Below, one piece after another: positions 36,869 through 45,634 of a DNA stretch of 56,502 nt. The notes beneath the pieces were generated by a model that worked only from the letters and a program-made list of their open reading frames with translations, was not told where the DNA came from and ran no database searches. The position numbers were made by a program, and so were the translations under genes. Numbering within the stretch: the first letter of the stretch is position 1; every line of letters begins with the position of its first letter. This DNA is from Paenibacillus sp. GM2 (GTDB lineage Bacteria > Bacillota > Bacilli > Paenibacillales > Paenibacillaceae): NCBI RefSeq assembly GCF_900069005.2, contig NZ_LN831279.1:385229-441730 (forward strand), in the 5' to 3' direction.

Positions 36869-37612
36869 ATGACACTATCTTATGCGGATCTGCTGAAGTT
36901 AAAGCGTTGGAATACGCCCACGGTTTATAACGGGTGGGAGGTGATCACGCAGAATGATATTACGCAGGGTTTTAATCTTGAGGAAAGCCATGACTTCATG
37001 CCGCATATGGGGCCTATGGTCGGCTATGCGGTTACGGTGCAATTTGAACCGAGTAATCCAGATCACCCCAAGAATCATCCGAATGCATGGAGCGAATATC
37101 GCAAGTATGTGGCCAGCGTGCCCGGACCAAAGATCGTCGTCGTGCAGGATCTGGATAAACCACGTGTGATCGGCGCGTTCTGGGGCGAGGTGAACAGCAA
37201 CATCCATCGCGCATTGGGCTGTGTAGGCACCATCACGGACGGAGCGATCCGAGATATCGATGAAATGAACAACGCTGGCTTCAAAGCCATAGCCCGGAGA
37301 ACATGCGTCGGTCATGCATTCAGTACACCGGTTCGCTGGGGGATCGAGGTCGAGGTATTTGGATGCAAAGTTCAGCCAGGCCAGCTTATTCATGCTGACA
37401 AGCATGGCTTTATGGTCATTCCGAAGGAAGATGAAGCCCGATTATTGGAGGCTTCCATGTATATGGACAGCAATGAATGCAGCACGGTGATACCGGCGGC
37501 ACGCAGTGCAGCAGGAATGACGGTGGAGGAACTGCTAGCGGGGATCGATGCGTCAGGTAGACAATTTGGCTTGAATGTGAAGGAAAGGTTCGGCTCCGCG
37601 GGAGAATGGTAA
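36869..37612 (+). CDS. RraA/HMG-aldolase family protein
   Basis: The 247-aa protein has the RraA-fold core seen in 4-hydroxy-4-methyl-2-oxoglutarate/4-carboxy-4-hydroxy-2-oxoadipate aldolases and in the RNase E inhibitor RraA: GCVGTITDGAIRDIDEM followed by VQPGQLIHADKHGFMVIP. In aldolase members the Asp in the DGAIRD-like segment helps bind the metal. The N-terminal about 75 residues are longer than in RraA itself. In a carbon-use cluster without RNase E an enzymatic role is likelier, such as cleavage or decarboxylation of a 2-oxo acid. ATG 36869 follows GAGAGG. The next gene begins 16 nt after the stop. Confidence 0.75.
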   Translation: MTLSYADLLKLKRWNTPTVYNGWEVITQNDITQGFNLEESHDFMPHMGPMVGYAVTVQFEPSNPDHPKNHPNAWSEYRKYVASVPGPKIVVVQDLDKPRVIGAFWGEVNSNIHRALGCVGTITDGAIRDIDEMNNAGFKAIARRTCVGHAFSTPVRWGIEVEVFGCKVQPGQLIHADKHGFMVIPKEDEARLLEASMYMDSNECSTVIPAARSAAGMTVEELLAGIDASGRQFGLNVKERFGSAGEW

Positions 37613-37628
37613 GAAGAAGGAGGGAATC

Positions 37629-38144
37629 ATGATGATTCTTAGCGATTTGAGTAAATGGGAGGAAGAGAAGTGGGCATATGCCCCGATTTTGCGTATTGCG
37701 ATGGATTACTTGCGTACGGCAAATTTGGAGAATGCTGACATCGGGACGTATAGCCTTCTTGGGGATGACATGTTGTTTATGATTCAACAAGCTAATACCG
37801 TGCTTCCGCAGGAACGAAAATCGGAGCATCATGCCAAGTATATCGACGTTCAAATGGTTGTGACAGGCGTAGAGATTCATGTCGTTGCCAGACAATCCGA
37901 GCTGAACGTCCCGGTCGAGGATCAATTGTCCGACAGGGATTATGCCTTGTACGAAAAGGTCGAGAATGAATTCGAATTGCTGTTAAAGCCAGGTATGTTC
38001 GTTATTTATTTCCCTAACGACCTTCACCGGCCAGCTTGCAGCCGCACAGGTGGCATGGAGACGAAACGCGTCGTCATTAAAATAAATAAGGACCTCCTGC
38101 AAACAAACAGTGAGAATCTGAATCTCAATCATCTTCTGCTGTAG
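37629..38144 (+). CDS. YhcH/YjgK/YiaL family (NanQ/EbgC-like) protein
   Basis: The 171-aa cupin-like protein belongs to the family of NanQ, EbgC and YiaL, whose characterised members act on sugar anomers or interact with sugar catabolic enzymes; NanQ speeds N-acetylneuraminate anomer exchange. Seen motifs include SEHHAKYIDVQMVVTGVE, then FVIYFPNDLHRP and VIKINKDLL, with His and Glu residues suited to bind a metal. AAGGAGGG precedes two adjacent ATG codons (37629 and 37632) and either could be used. It is cotranscribed with the RraA-like gene and converges with the AraC gene, stopping 24 nt from that gene's end. Its presence supports a sialic-acid-like substrate. Confidence 0.8.
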   Translation: MMILSDLSKWEEEKWAYAPILRIAMDYLRTANLENADIGTYSLLGDDMLFMIQQANTVLPQERKSEHHAKYIDVQMVVTGVEIHVVARQSELNVPVEDQLSDRDYALYEKVENEFELLLKPGMFVIYFPNDLHRPACSRTGGMETKRVVIKINKDLLQTNSENLNLNHLLL

Positions 38145-38168
38145 GTGCTTAACAACCGATGGCATTTA

Positions 38169-39062
38169 TTATTTCTTGCGTCTCCCTGTACGATGATGAG
38201 ATATCCGGTACGCTTTGGGAGATACTCCCTTGGTTTTCCGGAAAATCCGAGCAAAGCTGGAGTAGGAGCCGAAACCAGATTCCTCGGCAATGTCTGCGAT
38301 TTGCATCTCTGTAGCATGCAACAACGAGCATGCGTGGCGGACACGAAGCTCGTGAAGCAGGTCTATGAAGTGAATGCCATATTGGCGGGCAAACAATTCG
38401 CTAAGAGATGAGGGATGAAAGCCAAACCTTTCGGATAAATCCGTAAGATTTAGAGGCTCCAGGTAATGTTCGTGAATATAACGAATGATAGGCCAAACCG
38501 AGCGAACTTGGGATGGTGAAATTTGGGACGATACAGAGGTTGATATATCCGTTATAGCCTGTAGGCTGCTTCTTGCAAACTGGGTTAAAACCCGCTGCAG
38601 ATTCGCTTTTAACATCACCGTTGCAAATGGCACCGGCTTCCCGTATTCATTCCAAATCATAGTGAAGATTTGCTGCATTTCATCTAACAGGCGCCCTTCA
38701 AAATGAACGAAAGTATTCCTTGCGTCGGTGGCATTGCCTAACAGGACTTCATGTAATGAGGGATCTAATTCTCCAAGCTCCAAGATGACATCCAAGGGGA
38801 AGTTGCAAATATATAAATCGAGCGGATCGTTTGGATGGGAGACGATTTCATGTACTTGGTAGGGAAGCAGCAGTACCATGATGCCGGGTATCATGTCATG
38901 CATGGCACCATTAATGGTTTCTGTCCCTTGACCGTTAAGCACCAAGGTCAGTTCTACGAAATCGTGCCGGTGAGAAGGTGTCTTCCACTGCAGCTTTCGT
39001 TTCATATAGAAAGGGAAGCTGGCGTTCATATTAGGATATTCGAATAAATACTCCGGATACAT
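38169..39062 (-). CDS. AraC-family transcriptional regulator
   Basis: The 297-aa one-component regulator has an N-terminal cupin sensing domain (HRHDFVELTLVLNGQG and LLPYQVHEI, about 30-100) and two C-terminal helix-turn-helix motifs. The second ends in the AraC signature region IADIAEESGFGSYSSFARIFRKTKGVSPKAYR. The minus-strand ATG at 39062 follows AGGAGGTGC. It is divergent from the hydroxyacid dehydrogenase gene, sharing a 141-nt intergenic region, and convergent with the YhcH-like gene. It probably controls both flanking catabolic units in response to a sugar or sugar acid. Confidence 0.9.
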   Translation of the reverse strand: MYPEYLFEYPNMNASFPFYMKRKLQWKTPSHRHDFVELTLVLNGQGTETINGAMHDMIPGIMVLLLPYQVHEIVSHPNDPLDLYICNFPLDVILELGELDPSLHEVLLGNATDARNTFVHFEGRLLDEMQQIFTMIWNEYGKPVPFATVMLKANLQRVLTQFARSSLQAITDISTSVSSQISPSQVRSVWPIIRYIHEHYLEPLNLTDLSERFGFHPSSLSELFARQYGIHFIDLLHELRVRHACSLLHATEMQIADIAEESGFGSYSSFARIFRKTKGVSPKAYRISHHRTGRRKK

Positions 39063-39203
39063 GCGGCTGCACCTCCTATTCCAGATACTATTATTATATC
39101 AAAAACGCGAAAGTAGAATAAGGAAGACATACGAAGAGCGACGAAACGGATAAGTACTTGAGGTTTCAAGGGATTTTTTAATATCGATGGGAGGAAATCC
39201 AAT

Positions 39204-40193
39204 ATGAAAATCGTCGTGCTGGACGGATATCGACTAAATCCCGGCGATTTGAGTTGGGATGAATTAATCAAACTGGGTGAAGTAATTATATTTGATCGTA
39301 CCTCTGATGATAAGATTCTGGAGCGCGCTCAAGGAGCGCAGCTGCTGCTGACCAACAAGACACCCCTGTGTGCAGCTACGATGCAGCAACTGCCGGATTT
39401 ACAATATATCGGCGTCCTTGCAACAGGCTACGATGTGATTGATGTAAAAGCGTCAACCTCCCAACAAGTGGTTGTTACGAATGTGCCAAGCTATGGAACC
39501 GATTCTGTCGCTCAATTTGTTTTTGCCCAATTGTTTGAGCTCTGCCATCAGGTCGGACAACATGCAAGATCTGTACGACAGGGGGCATGGTCGGCAAACC
39601 CGGATTGGTGTTATTGGGACACGCCGTTAGTTGAACTGGCTGGTAAAACGATGGGGATTATCGGCGCGGGGCGGATAGGCATGCAGACTGCTCGAATCGC
39701 TCATGCAATTGGGATGAAAGTAATCGCTATGAATGGAAAAAAGGAAACCGATCGAGAAGTTCCTTTTGACGGCTTTCGATGGGTTGCCAGGGATCAGCTC
39801 TTCCGTGATTCAGACGTCATCAGCCTGCATTGTCCACTGACGGCAGAGACAGAATTCATGATTAATAAAACACATTTAGGTTTGATGAAGCCTAACGCGT
39901 TTCTCATTAACGTCGCCCGTGGGAAGCTGGTGAACGAGATCGATCTTGCTCATGCATTGAATGAGCGAAGAATTGCCGGAGCTGCGCTTGATGTACTTTC
40001 CACGGAGCCTCCTGCATCAGAAAATCCGTTGCTTCATGCACCCAATTGTATCATTACCCCGCATATCGCTTGGGCAACAAGGGAAGCCCGTGGCAGACTG
40101 CTGGATATAGCTGTGGATAATGTGCGATCTTTTCTGGATGGAAAGCCTCAAAACGTTGTTAATTGCGGGCAGTGTTACTCAGCGACCCAATAA
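39204..40193 (+). CDS. D-2-hydroxyacid dehydrogenase
   Basis: This NAD(P)-dependent oxidoreductase of the D-isomer 2-hydroxyacid family interconverts a 2-oxo acid and its D-2-hydroxy acid. The 329-aa protein has the Rossmann motif GIIGAGRIGMQTA at about 150. The three catalytic residues lie in the expected places: Arg in INVARGKLVN, Glu in LSTEPPASENPLL and His in ITPHIAWAT. ATG 39204 follows GGGAGG. The NanA-like aldolase gene starts 33 nt after its stop. A substrate such as glycerate, hydroxypyruvate or pyruvate released by the aldolase is possible; the motifs do not specify. Confidence 0.88.
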   Translation: MKIVVLDGYRLNPGDLSWDELIKLGEVIIFDRTSDDKILERAQGAQLLLTNKTPLCAATMQQLPDLQYIGVLATGYDVIDVKASTSQQVVVTNVPSYGTDSVAQFVFAQLFELCHQVGQHARSVRQGAWSANPDWCYWDTPLVELAGKTMGIIGAGRIGMQTARIAHAIGMKVIAMNGKKETDREVPFDGFRWVARDQLFRDSDVISLHCPLTAETEFMINKTHLGLMKPNAFLINVARGKLVNEIDLAHALNERRIAGAALDVLSTEPPASENPLLHAPNCIITPHIAWATREARGRLLDIAVDNVRSFLDGKPQNVVNCGQCYSATQ

Positions 40194-40226
40194 ACCGAAA
40201 ATTGAAAGGATATAGGTGAACCCGAA

Positions 40227-41138
40227 ATGTTGACATTAGAGCAATTTAAAGGAATTATTCCGGCGCTGATTACGCCTTATGATCATGAGGGCAGGATCAG
40301 CGAGTCAGCCACACGCAAGCTTGTTCGTCATCTGCTGGATAATCAGGTGGACGGCTTTTATTTAAGCGGAAGCACGGGTGAAGGGTTTCTTCAGACGGCA
40401 CGTGAACGCGAGTCGTTTCTCGAAATCGTAGTAGACGAGGTTCAAGGCGTTGTACCTGTTATCGCGCATGTTGGAGCGATGGACACGGCTACCTGCATCG
40501 AGCTTACGAAGCACGCTGCACGATCCGGTGCAGATGCAGTATCATCAGTAGCGCCGTTTTATTACAAGCATGGTCAAGAGCAAGTGCGAGGGCATTATCT
40601 CGATATTGCTGCAGCTGCCGACATTCCGCTCATTATTTACCATTTTCCTGCGATGACGGGGGTACAATCGACCGTACGGTTTTATGAGGAGCTCTCCAAG
40701 GTAGAGAACATAATTGGGGTCAAATTTACATCCAAGGATACGTTCGAGCTTCAACAATTGATTGAAGCCTGTGGTCCCCAATTTCGCGTGTTTAACGGAC
40801 CGGATGAGTGCTTGTTGGCGGGGTTGGCGCTTGGCTGCTGCGGTGCTATTGGGAGTACATATAACATCATGCCGAAATTATTCATCGAGCTGTACCGTAC
40901 ATTCCAAATTGGGGATTTGATAGCGGCCCGTGCATTGCAAGCCAAAGCGAATAGTGTGATCGCGGAGCTGATAAAGTACGATTTCATCGCTTTTGAAAGG
41001 GAAGTCTTGCATTTACAAGGCATTGAAGTCGGAGCGCCGAGAAAACCGATCCAGCAATTGTCTATGGAGGAGCGGTTGCAAATCCGACAGTTTGCACAAC
41101 AGTATGATTTCTTGAAGGTAGCTACCAATATCGGATGA
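40227..41138 (+). CDS. N-acetylneuraminate lyase-like aldolase (DHDPS/NAL family)
   Basis: The 303-aa class I aldolase uses a Schiff-base lysine. Motifs are GSTGEGF near residue 48, the catalytic Tyr in YHFPAMTG, the Schiff-base Lys in GVKFTSKD, FNGPDECLL, and GAIGSTYNIM. The GSTGE and GSTYNIM variants and the Asp-Glu pair after NGP match N-acetylneuraminate lyases (E. coli NanA has GYDE there) better than dihydrodipicolinate synthases. The expected reaction is cleavage of a sialic acid or related 2-keto-3-deoxy sugar acid to pyruvate and an aldose. It lies directly after the hydroxyacid dehydrogenase. Exact sugar unknown. Confidence 0.82.
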   Translation: MLTLEQFKGIIPALITPYDHEGRISESATRKLVRHLLDNQVDGFYLSGSTGEGFLQTARERESFLEIVVDEVQGVVPVIAHVGAMDTATCIELTKHAARSGADAVSSVAPFYYKHGQEQVRGHYLDIAAAADIPLIIYHFPAMTGVQSTVRFYEELSKVENIIGVKFTSKDTFELQQLIEACGPQFRVFNGPDECLLAGLALGCCGAIGSTYNIMPKLFIELYRTFQIGDLIAARALQAKANSVIAELIKYDFIAFEREVLHLQGIEVGAPRKPIQQLSMEERLQIRQFAQQYDFLKVATNIG

Positions 41139-41166
41139 TAAATGATATAAAATAAATTTCTTATCA

Positions 41167-41192
41167 AGCACACCTAAGGTGTGCTACTTTTA
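41167..41192 (+). terminator. hairpin terminator after the aldolase gene
   Basis: AGCACACC and GGTGTGCT form a compact perfect stem with a TAA-like loop (41167-41185), followed by ACTTTTA. The T-tract is short, so termination may be partial. It separates the aldolase from the membrane-bound AraC regulator. Confidence 0.5.
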
Positions 41193-41269
41193 CCATATAG
41201 GAAGAATAAGGATTTCCCCACAAGGGCGATATGCGTATATTTCGACTACATATGGAAAGGTGCGTCAGG

Positions 41270-43498
41270 ATGCGAAAACAATGGTTTTACCGATTGCTTT
41301 TGTCATATCTTCCGATATTCGTCGTAGCTTCCTCCATCGTTGTACTCATTTCCATTATGACGGTACGATTAACGATTGGGAATGAAGCTAACCGGGTAAA
41401 TGAGGTAGCAACGAAGCAAATGCTTCAAAGCGTTGATGACTCGCTGCGTTCCATCGATCAATTAATCGTCAAAGAAATACTTAACAGCGTGACCTTTGAT
41501 AAATTTTTCGATCCTGCGAAGGAAACGAACAAATATTTGGATTCGATTGAAATGAGTGAACGAATTCGAAATATTATTCACGCCACGCCGCTGATCGACT
41601 CGCTATATTTGTACCGTTTCAGAGATCAAATCGTGTTGACGAGAGATGAACGAATTTCGATCGATCAATTCCCGGATCGAGACTTTCTGATCGATGTCAT
41701 TCATCATCATTCCAAGTCGAAATGGTCCGATTTACGAAAAGTCTCGGAAATAAATGCATATTCGAACGAAACCGTGACCCGCAACGTATTGACGCTGACC
41801 AGCAAAGTCCCGACCATTTCCGGTGGACAAGGGCTTATCGTCGTCAATGTTCGTCCATATGCGATTGAATCGATGATCGAGCAAATGGCTAACGCCCAAT
41901 ACAGTCATCTTGACTTTGTAGATAAAGCGAATGTTTCTATTGCTTCATTTGGAGAGCGTGAAGATGCGGCCGAGGCGAAAAAAATCCATTCCTTTTCGGT
42001 CTCTTCGGAATATACGGGATGGCGTATGTATAGTTCGGTAAACAACTCGAAGGTATATGGCTTCAGTTCGACTATTTTTTATGTTTGTTACGGTTTGTGG
42101 CTGCTTGTCATCGCATTCGGCGCATATTGGATTTATGCGATCACCCGCAAAAACTACAAACCGATCGAAGCGTTGACAGATCGTTTGGAGCGCTTTAAAT
42201 CGCAAAAAAGCATAGAGCTGCTTGGAGGCGAGAAAAGAAACGATTTCGATTTTATTGAAGAGGCCATCGACCAACTGATCGATCAATTCGATGGTCAACA
42301 GCTGCTGCGGAAGGAAAATATAAAATATCGCAATACCAAGCTGTTTCTAAATCTGCTTGAAGGCAATATCGTCAATAGAGACGATGAGTTCATCGCAACC
42401 CTGTTTGAACAACATGATCAAGCACGTGTTGCTTTGGTTGAAATCGATCGTTATTCCAGCTTTATGGCGCGATATAATAAGCGTGATCAATTTTTATTGA
42501 AATACGCCATTTTACGCGTATGCCAAGAGGTCGCGGAGGAGCATCACGTTCGGGTATGGACAGAATGGATACAGGGAAACCATATGGTTGTTTTGTTTCA
42601 ATCAGGCAATCCGAGCTCTAAAGTTGAAGCGATTACGCAAGAGGTATGCGAATGGATACAAGGAAACCTAGATATGACCATTACCATCGGTATCGGCTCG
42701 TTAGCACAGGAAATCCATGAAATTGCTGACTCCTATAAGACGGCTATACACGCCGTCAAAATGAAGTTCAAGTTCGGCAGCAATCGAATCATCTCCGCGG
42801 ATCATATTCAGCATCTGAAGGAAGAGGAACTGATCGTACAGCCGCAATCCCTTCGTAGTATCGCCCAAACCTTTCGGCAGGGGGATTCTGGATGGACGAT
42901 AAAAATTCAAGAGTTTGTACAGCAGACGTCGGAAGCCAGCCTGTCCAAAGATAGCGTTCTTAACCTGTTGAAGCTCATTTTGTTCTCCATGGATCGAGAA
43001 ATGAGTGAGACGGCCTCCGATCTCAAGGCGATTTGGAAGAGAGGATTAGACTCCCTAAATGAGGGTTTGGAGCCACTAGAGACGGAGGCCGAGCTGTATC
43101 CGTATTTCTATGCACAATTGACCGCCATCTTTGATGCAATGAACAAACGTAAGGAAGAGGATTCTCAAACAGCTTTGATCTATAAAATTAAAGCTTTCTT
43201 GGATGAGCATTATGATGATACGGATCTTTCCATGACAGGAATTGGGGATCTGTTTCAAATCAACCCTAGCTTTATGAGCAGGATTTTCAAAGAAGAGATC
43301 GGAATGAATATGATGGATTACCTTGTCATGGCAAGAGTCGAGAGGGCGAAGCAGCTGCTTAAAGAAACCCGAGATACGGTTCAAATCATCGCGGGTCAGG
43401 TTGGGTACCAGCATACGATTTCATTTATCCGTGTTTTCAAAAAGTCGACAGGACTTACGCCTGGGGAATACAGGAAAATATCGTCAGAAATTCCATGA
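41270..43498 (+). CDS. membrane-anchored AraC-family regulator with extracellular sensor
   Basis: The 742-aa protein has a transmembrane helix near its start (YLPIFVVASSIVVLISIM), an extracellular sensing region of about 250 residues, a second helix (VCYGLWLLVIAFGAYWIYA) and a cytoplasmic part ending in an AraC DNA-binding domain (GDLFQINPSFMSRIFKEEIG, then VGYQHTISFIRVFKKSTG). This layout is common in Paenibacillus beside oligosaccharide ABC importers, where the regulator senses a sugar or its binding protein and activates the transporter. ATG 41270 follows GGAAAGGTG; in-frame ATGs at 41231 and 41252 are possible. It is monocistronic, being bounded by hairpins at 41167 and 43557. Direct membrane-to-DNA signalling is the family model, not shown here. 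Confidence 0.9.
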   Translation: MRKQWFYRLLLSYLPIFVVASSIVVLISIMTVRLTIGNEANRVNEVATKQMLQSVDDSLRSIDQLIVKEILNSVTFDKFFDPAKETNKYLDSIEMSERIRNIIHATPLIDSLYLYRFRDQIVLTRDERISIDQFPDRDFLIDVIHHHSKSKWSDLRKVSEINAYSNETVTRNVLTLTSKVPTISGGQGLIVVNVRPYAIESMIEQMANAQYSHLDFVDKANVSIASFGEREDAAEAKKIHSFSVSSEYTGWRMYSSVNNSKVYGFSSTIFYVCYGLWLLVIAFGAYWIYAITRKNYKPIEALTDRLERFKSQKSIELLGGEKRNDFDFIEEAIDQLIDQFDGQQLLRKENIKYRNTKLFLNLLEGNIVNRDDEFIATLFEQHDQARVALVEIDRYSSFMARYNKRDQFLLKYAILRVCQEVAEEHHVRVWTEWIQGNHMVVLFQSGNPSSKVEAITQEVCEWIQGNLDMTITIGIGSLAQEIHEIADSYKTAIHAVKMKFKFGSNRIISADHIQHLKEEELIVQPQSLRSIAQTFRQGDSGWTIKIQEFVQQTSEASLSKDSVLNLLKLILFSMDREMSETASDLKAIWKRGLDSLNEGLEPLETEAELYPYFYAQLTAIFDAMNKRKEEDSQTALIYKIKAFLDEHYDDTDLSMTGIGDLFQINPSFMSRIFKEEIGMNMMDYLVMARVERAKQLLKETRDTVQIIAGQVGYQHTISFIRVFKKSTGLTPGEYRKISSEIP

Positions 43499-43556
43499 AC
43501 ACGGTCCCTACAAGCGTATTTACGGATCAGTCTATACAGTAAAAAAAGGTACATTA

Positions 43557-43611
43557 GGCTTCACTCTACTTTCGAAGATGGCTTCGGAAGGCCGGAGTGG
43601 AGCCTTTTTTT
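43557..43611 (+). terminator. terminator after the AraC sensor gene
   Basis: GGCTTCACTC pairs with GAGTGGAGCC, with an inner TTTCGAAG/CTTCGGAA stem, followed by seven T residues. It isolates the regulator from the transporter genes. Confidence 0.85.
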
Positions 43612-43642
43612 ACGTCGGATCTATTGAGAAAAAAGGTGTATA

Positions 43643-43672
43643 TTGTGCCAGAACGCGGTTCTCCGTTATATT
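43643..43672 (+). promoter_or_regulatory. possible transporter promoter with palindromic operator
   Basis: A weak -35 (TTGTGC, 43643-43648) and a -10-like TATATT (43667-43672) lie 18 nt apart. Between them is a perfect palindrome, AGAAC-GCG-GTTCT (43650-43662), a natural place for a regulator to bind. It sits between the terminator and the first permease gene. Confidence 0.35.
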
Positions 43673-43738
43673 GGGGACACTTCAACCAACGATCCTGCAT
43701 AAATGGGCAAGCAAAATGAAAATGAAGGGGTTAACAAA

Positions 43739-44686
43739 ATGAAAATGGCAGCCGTGGCAGAGAAAAAACACATCCCTACAAACACGGAGCGAAGGAAATT
43801 ATGGAAATCGAATATTCCCCTTTGGATCTTGTTCCTACCTGTATTGATCTACTTCATCGTATTCAAATATATACCGATTGGGGGGATCATCATTGCTTTC
43901 AAGGATTACAATCTCCGTGAAGGCATCTGGAACAGCCCATGGGCCGGATTTACCTATTTCGAAATGCTGTGGAGCAGCCCGGACTTTATGAGGGTGTTCC
44001 GCAACACGTTATTAATCAGCATACTTGGCTTTGTAATCGGGTTTCCTTTTCCCATCCTACTCGCCATCCTGTTAAACGAGATTCGTAGAAGATGGTACAA
44101 AAAGGTCGTACAAACCTTGGTGTATTTGCCGCACTTTTTATCGATGGTTATCATCACCGGTGTAATTGTAACGATATTTTCCTCCAGCGGAGCGATGAAT
44201 GGGTTTCTGCATGCGGTGATGGGCATGGAGGAACCGTTTCCTTTCTTATATAAAATCCCGAGCTGGCTAGCCATCTATTTCGGCTCAGGCATTTGGCAGG
44301 AAGCCGGATTCTCCGCCATCATTTACTTGGCTGCATTATCCTCGCTCAGTCCTTCTTTATATGAAGCAGCCGCTATAGACGGAGCACCAAAGTGGAGACA
44401 AGTGTGGCACATTACGCTGCCGGGGATTCGCTCCACGATTATCGTGATGTTCATTCTGCAAATGGGTAAGCTGATCGATGTCGGGTTCGATAAGGTGTAT
44501 ATGTTGTCCAATCCGGCCGTTTCCGAGGTGGGCGATGTCATTTCGACGTTTGTGTACCGCGTGGGACTTCAGGGGGGCCAATTTAGTTTTACGGCGGCGG
44601 TCGGACTTTTCGAGTCGGTTATCGGTCTAGTTCTTGTACTGACGGCCAATACGATAGCCCGCAAATTTGACCAAGGGTTGTTCTGA
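43739..44686 (+). CDS. sugar ABC transporter permease (LplB-like)
   Basis: The 315-aa inner-membrane protein has about six transmembrane helices and the ABC permease EAA loop EAAAIDGAPKWRQVWHITLP, which contacts the ATPase. It begins with the type IPLWILFLPVLIYFIVFKYIP seen in LplB/YteP-like permeases for complex oligosaccharides. ATG 43739 follows AAGGGG; the frame extends upstream to 43703. It pairs with the next gene. No ATPase gene is present in the window, as is usual where a shared MsmX-type ATPase energises several importers. Confidence 0.9.
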   Translation: MKMAAVAEKKHIPTNTERRKLWKSNIPLWILFLPVLIYFIVFKYIPIGGIIIAFKDYNLREGIWNSPWAGFTYFEMLWSSPDFMRVFRNTLLISILGFVIGFPFPILLAILLNEIRRRWYKKVVQTLVYLPHFLSMVIITGVIVTIFSSSGAMNGFLHAVMGMEEPFPFLYKIPSWLAIYFGSGIWQEAGFSAIIYLAALSSLSPSLYEAAAIDGAPKWRQVWHITLPGIRSTIIVMFILQMGKLIDVGFDKVYMLSNPAVSEVGDVISTFVYRVGLQGGQFSFTAAVGLFESVIGLVLVLTANTIARKFDQGLF

Positions 44687-44708
44687 ATTTACGAGGGGGT
44701 ACACAGGA

Positions 44709-45584
44709 ATGAGACCTACACCAAGCGAAAAAATATTTTACGGATTCAATGCATTATTTTTGGGGCTATGGGCGTTAACCGCATTAGTTCCTCTTCTTCA
44801 TATCGTATCGCTGTCGTTCAGCAGCAATCACGCGATTTTGGCCGGCAAAGTGTTTATATGGCCTGTGGAATTCAGCTTTGACTCCTACAACGCTTTGTTG
44901 AAAGGAACGCGTGTGCCCGATGCTTTTGTGAACAGCCTGATCATTACCAGCGTCGGTGTGGCACTAAATATGCTTTTTACGATATTAGCGGCGTACCCGT
45001 TATCGAAGAGGTATTTTATCGGGCGGCGTTTCATGACGATGTTGATCATCTTCACGATGCTGTTCTCCGGGGGGATTATACCTAGTTATTTATTAGTGAA
45101 GTCGCTCGGGTTGATCGATTCTTATTGGGCAATCTGGCTTCCCAGTCTTGTCAGCGCTTACAATATGCTGATTATGAAAACATTCTTTGAGAACGTTCCT
45201 GAGGAATTGCTAGATTCGGCCCGGATGGATGGATGTGGTGAATGGAGATTAGCGGTTCAAATCGTGCTGCCGTTATCCGCTCCCGTATTAGCGACCCTGG
45301 CTTTATTTTACGGAGTGAGTCACTGGAACTCGTTCATGAATGTACTCATCTATATTAATGATTCAAGTAAGTATAATCTTTCCGTTCTCATTCAGCAGAT
45401 GGTTGCACAATCGAGTCTGATGAACGAGCTTCAAAATTTACAGGAAGCGGATAGGCAAATGTTGACGCCGGAATCGATTCGCTCCGCGGGAATGACCGTG
45501 ATGTTAATCCCGATGATCGTCGTGTATCCGCTTCTTCAAAAGCATTTCGTGAAGGGGGTGTTGATCGGCGCAATAAAGGGATAA
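44709..45584 (+). CDS. carbohydrate ABC transporter permease (YtcP-like)
   Basis: The 291-aa second membrane subunit has six predicted helices and a diverged EAA loop, ELLDSARMDGCGEWRLAVQI, in which Asp-Ser replaces the usual Glu-Ala-Ala. It ends in the characteristic QKHFVKGVLIGAIKG tail of YtcP/YesQ-type permeases. ATG 44709 follows GAGGGGG; an in-frame start at 44667 would overlap the upstream permease and lacks a ribosome site. It works with the preceding permease and the next binding lipoprotein as one importer. Confidence 0.9.
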   Translation: MRPTPSEKIFYGFNALFLGLWALTALVPLLHIVSLSFSSNHAILAGKVFIWPVEFSFDSYNALLKGTRVPDAFVNSLIITSVGVALNMLFTILAAYPLSKRYFIGRRFMTMLIIFTMLFSGGIIPSYLLVKSLGLIDSYWAIWLPSLVSAYNMLIMKTFFENVPEELLDSARMDGCGEWRLAVQIVLPLSAPVLATLALFYGVSHWNSFMNVLIYINDSSKYNLSVLIQQMVAQSSLMNELQNLQEADRQMLTPESIRSAGMTVMLIPMIVVYPLLQKHFVKGVLIGAIKG

Positions 45585-45634
45585 GATTAGCGTGATGTTT
45601 TGAGAAGAAAAAAATAGGAGGTCAAGGTAAGCAA

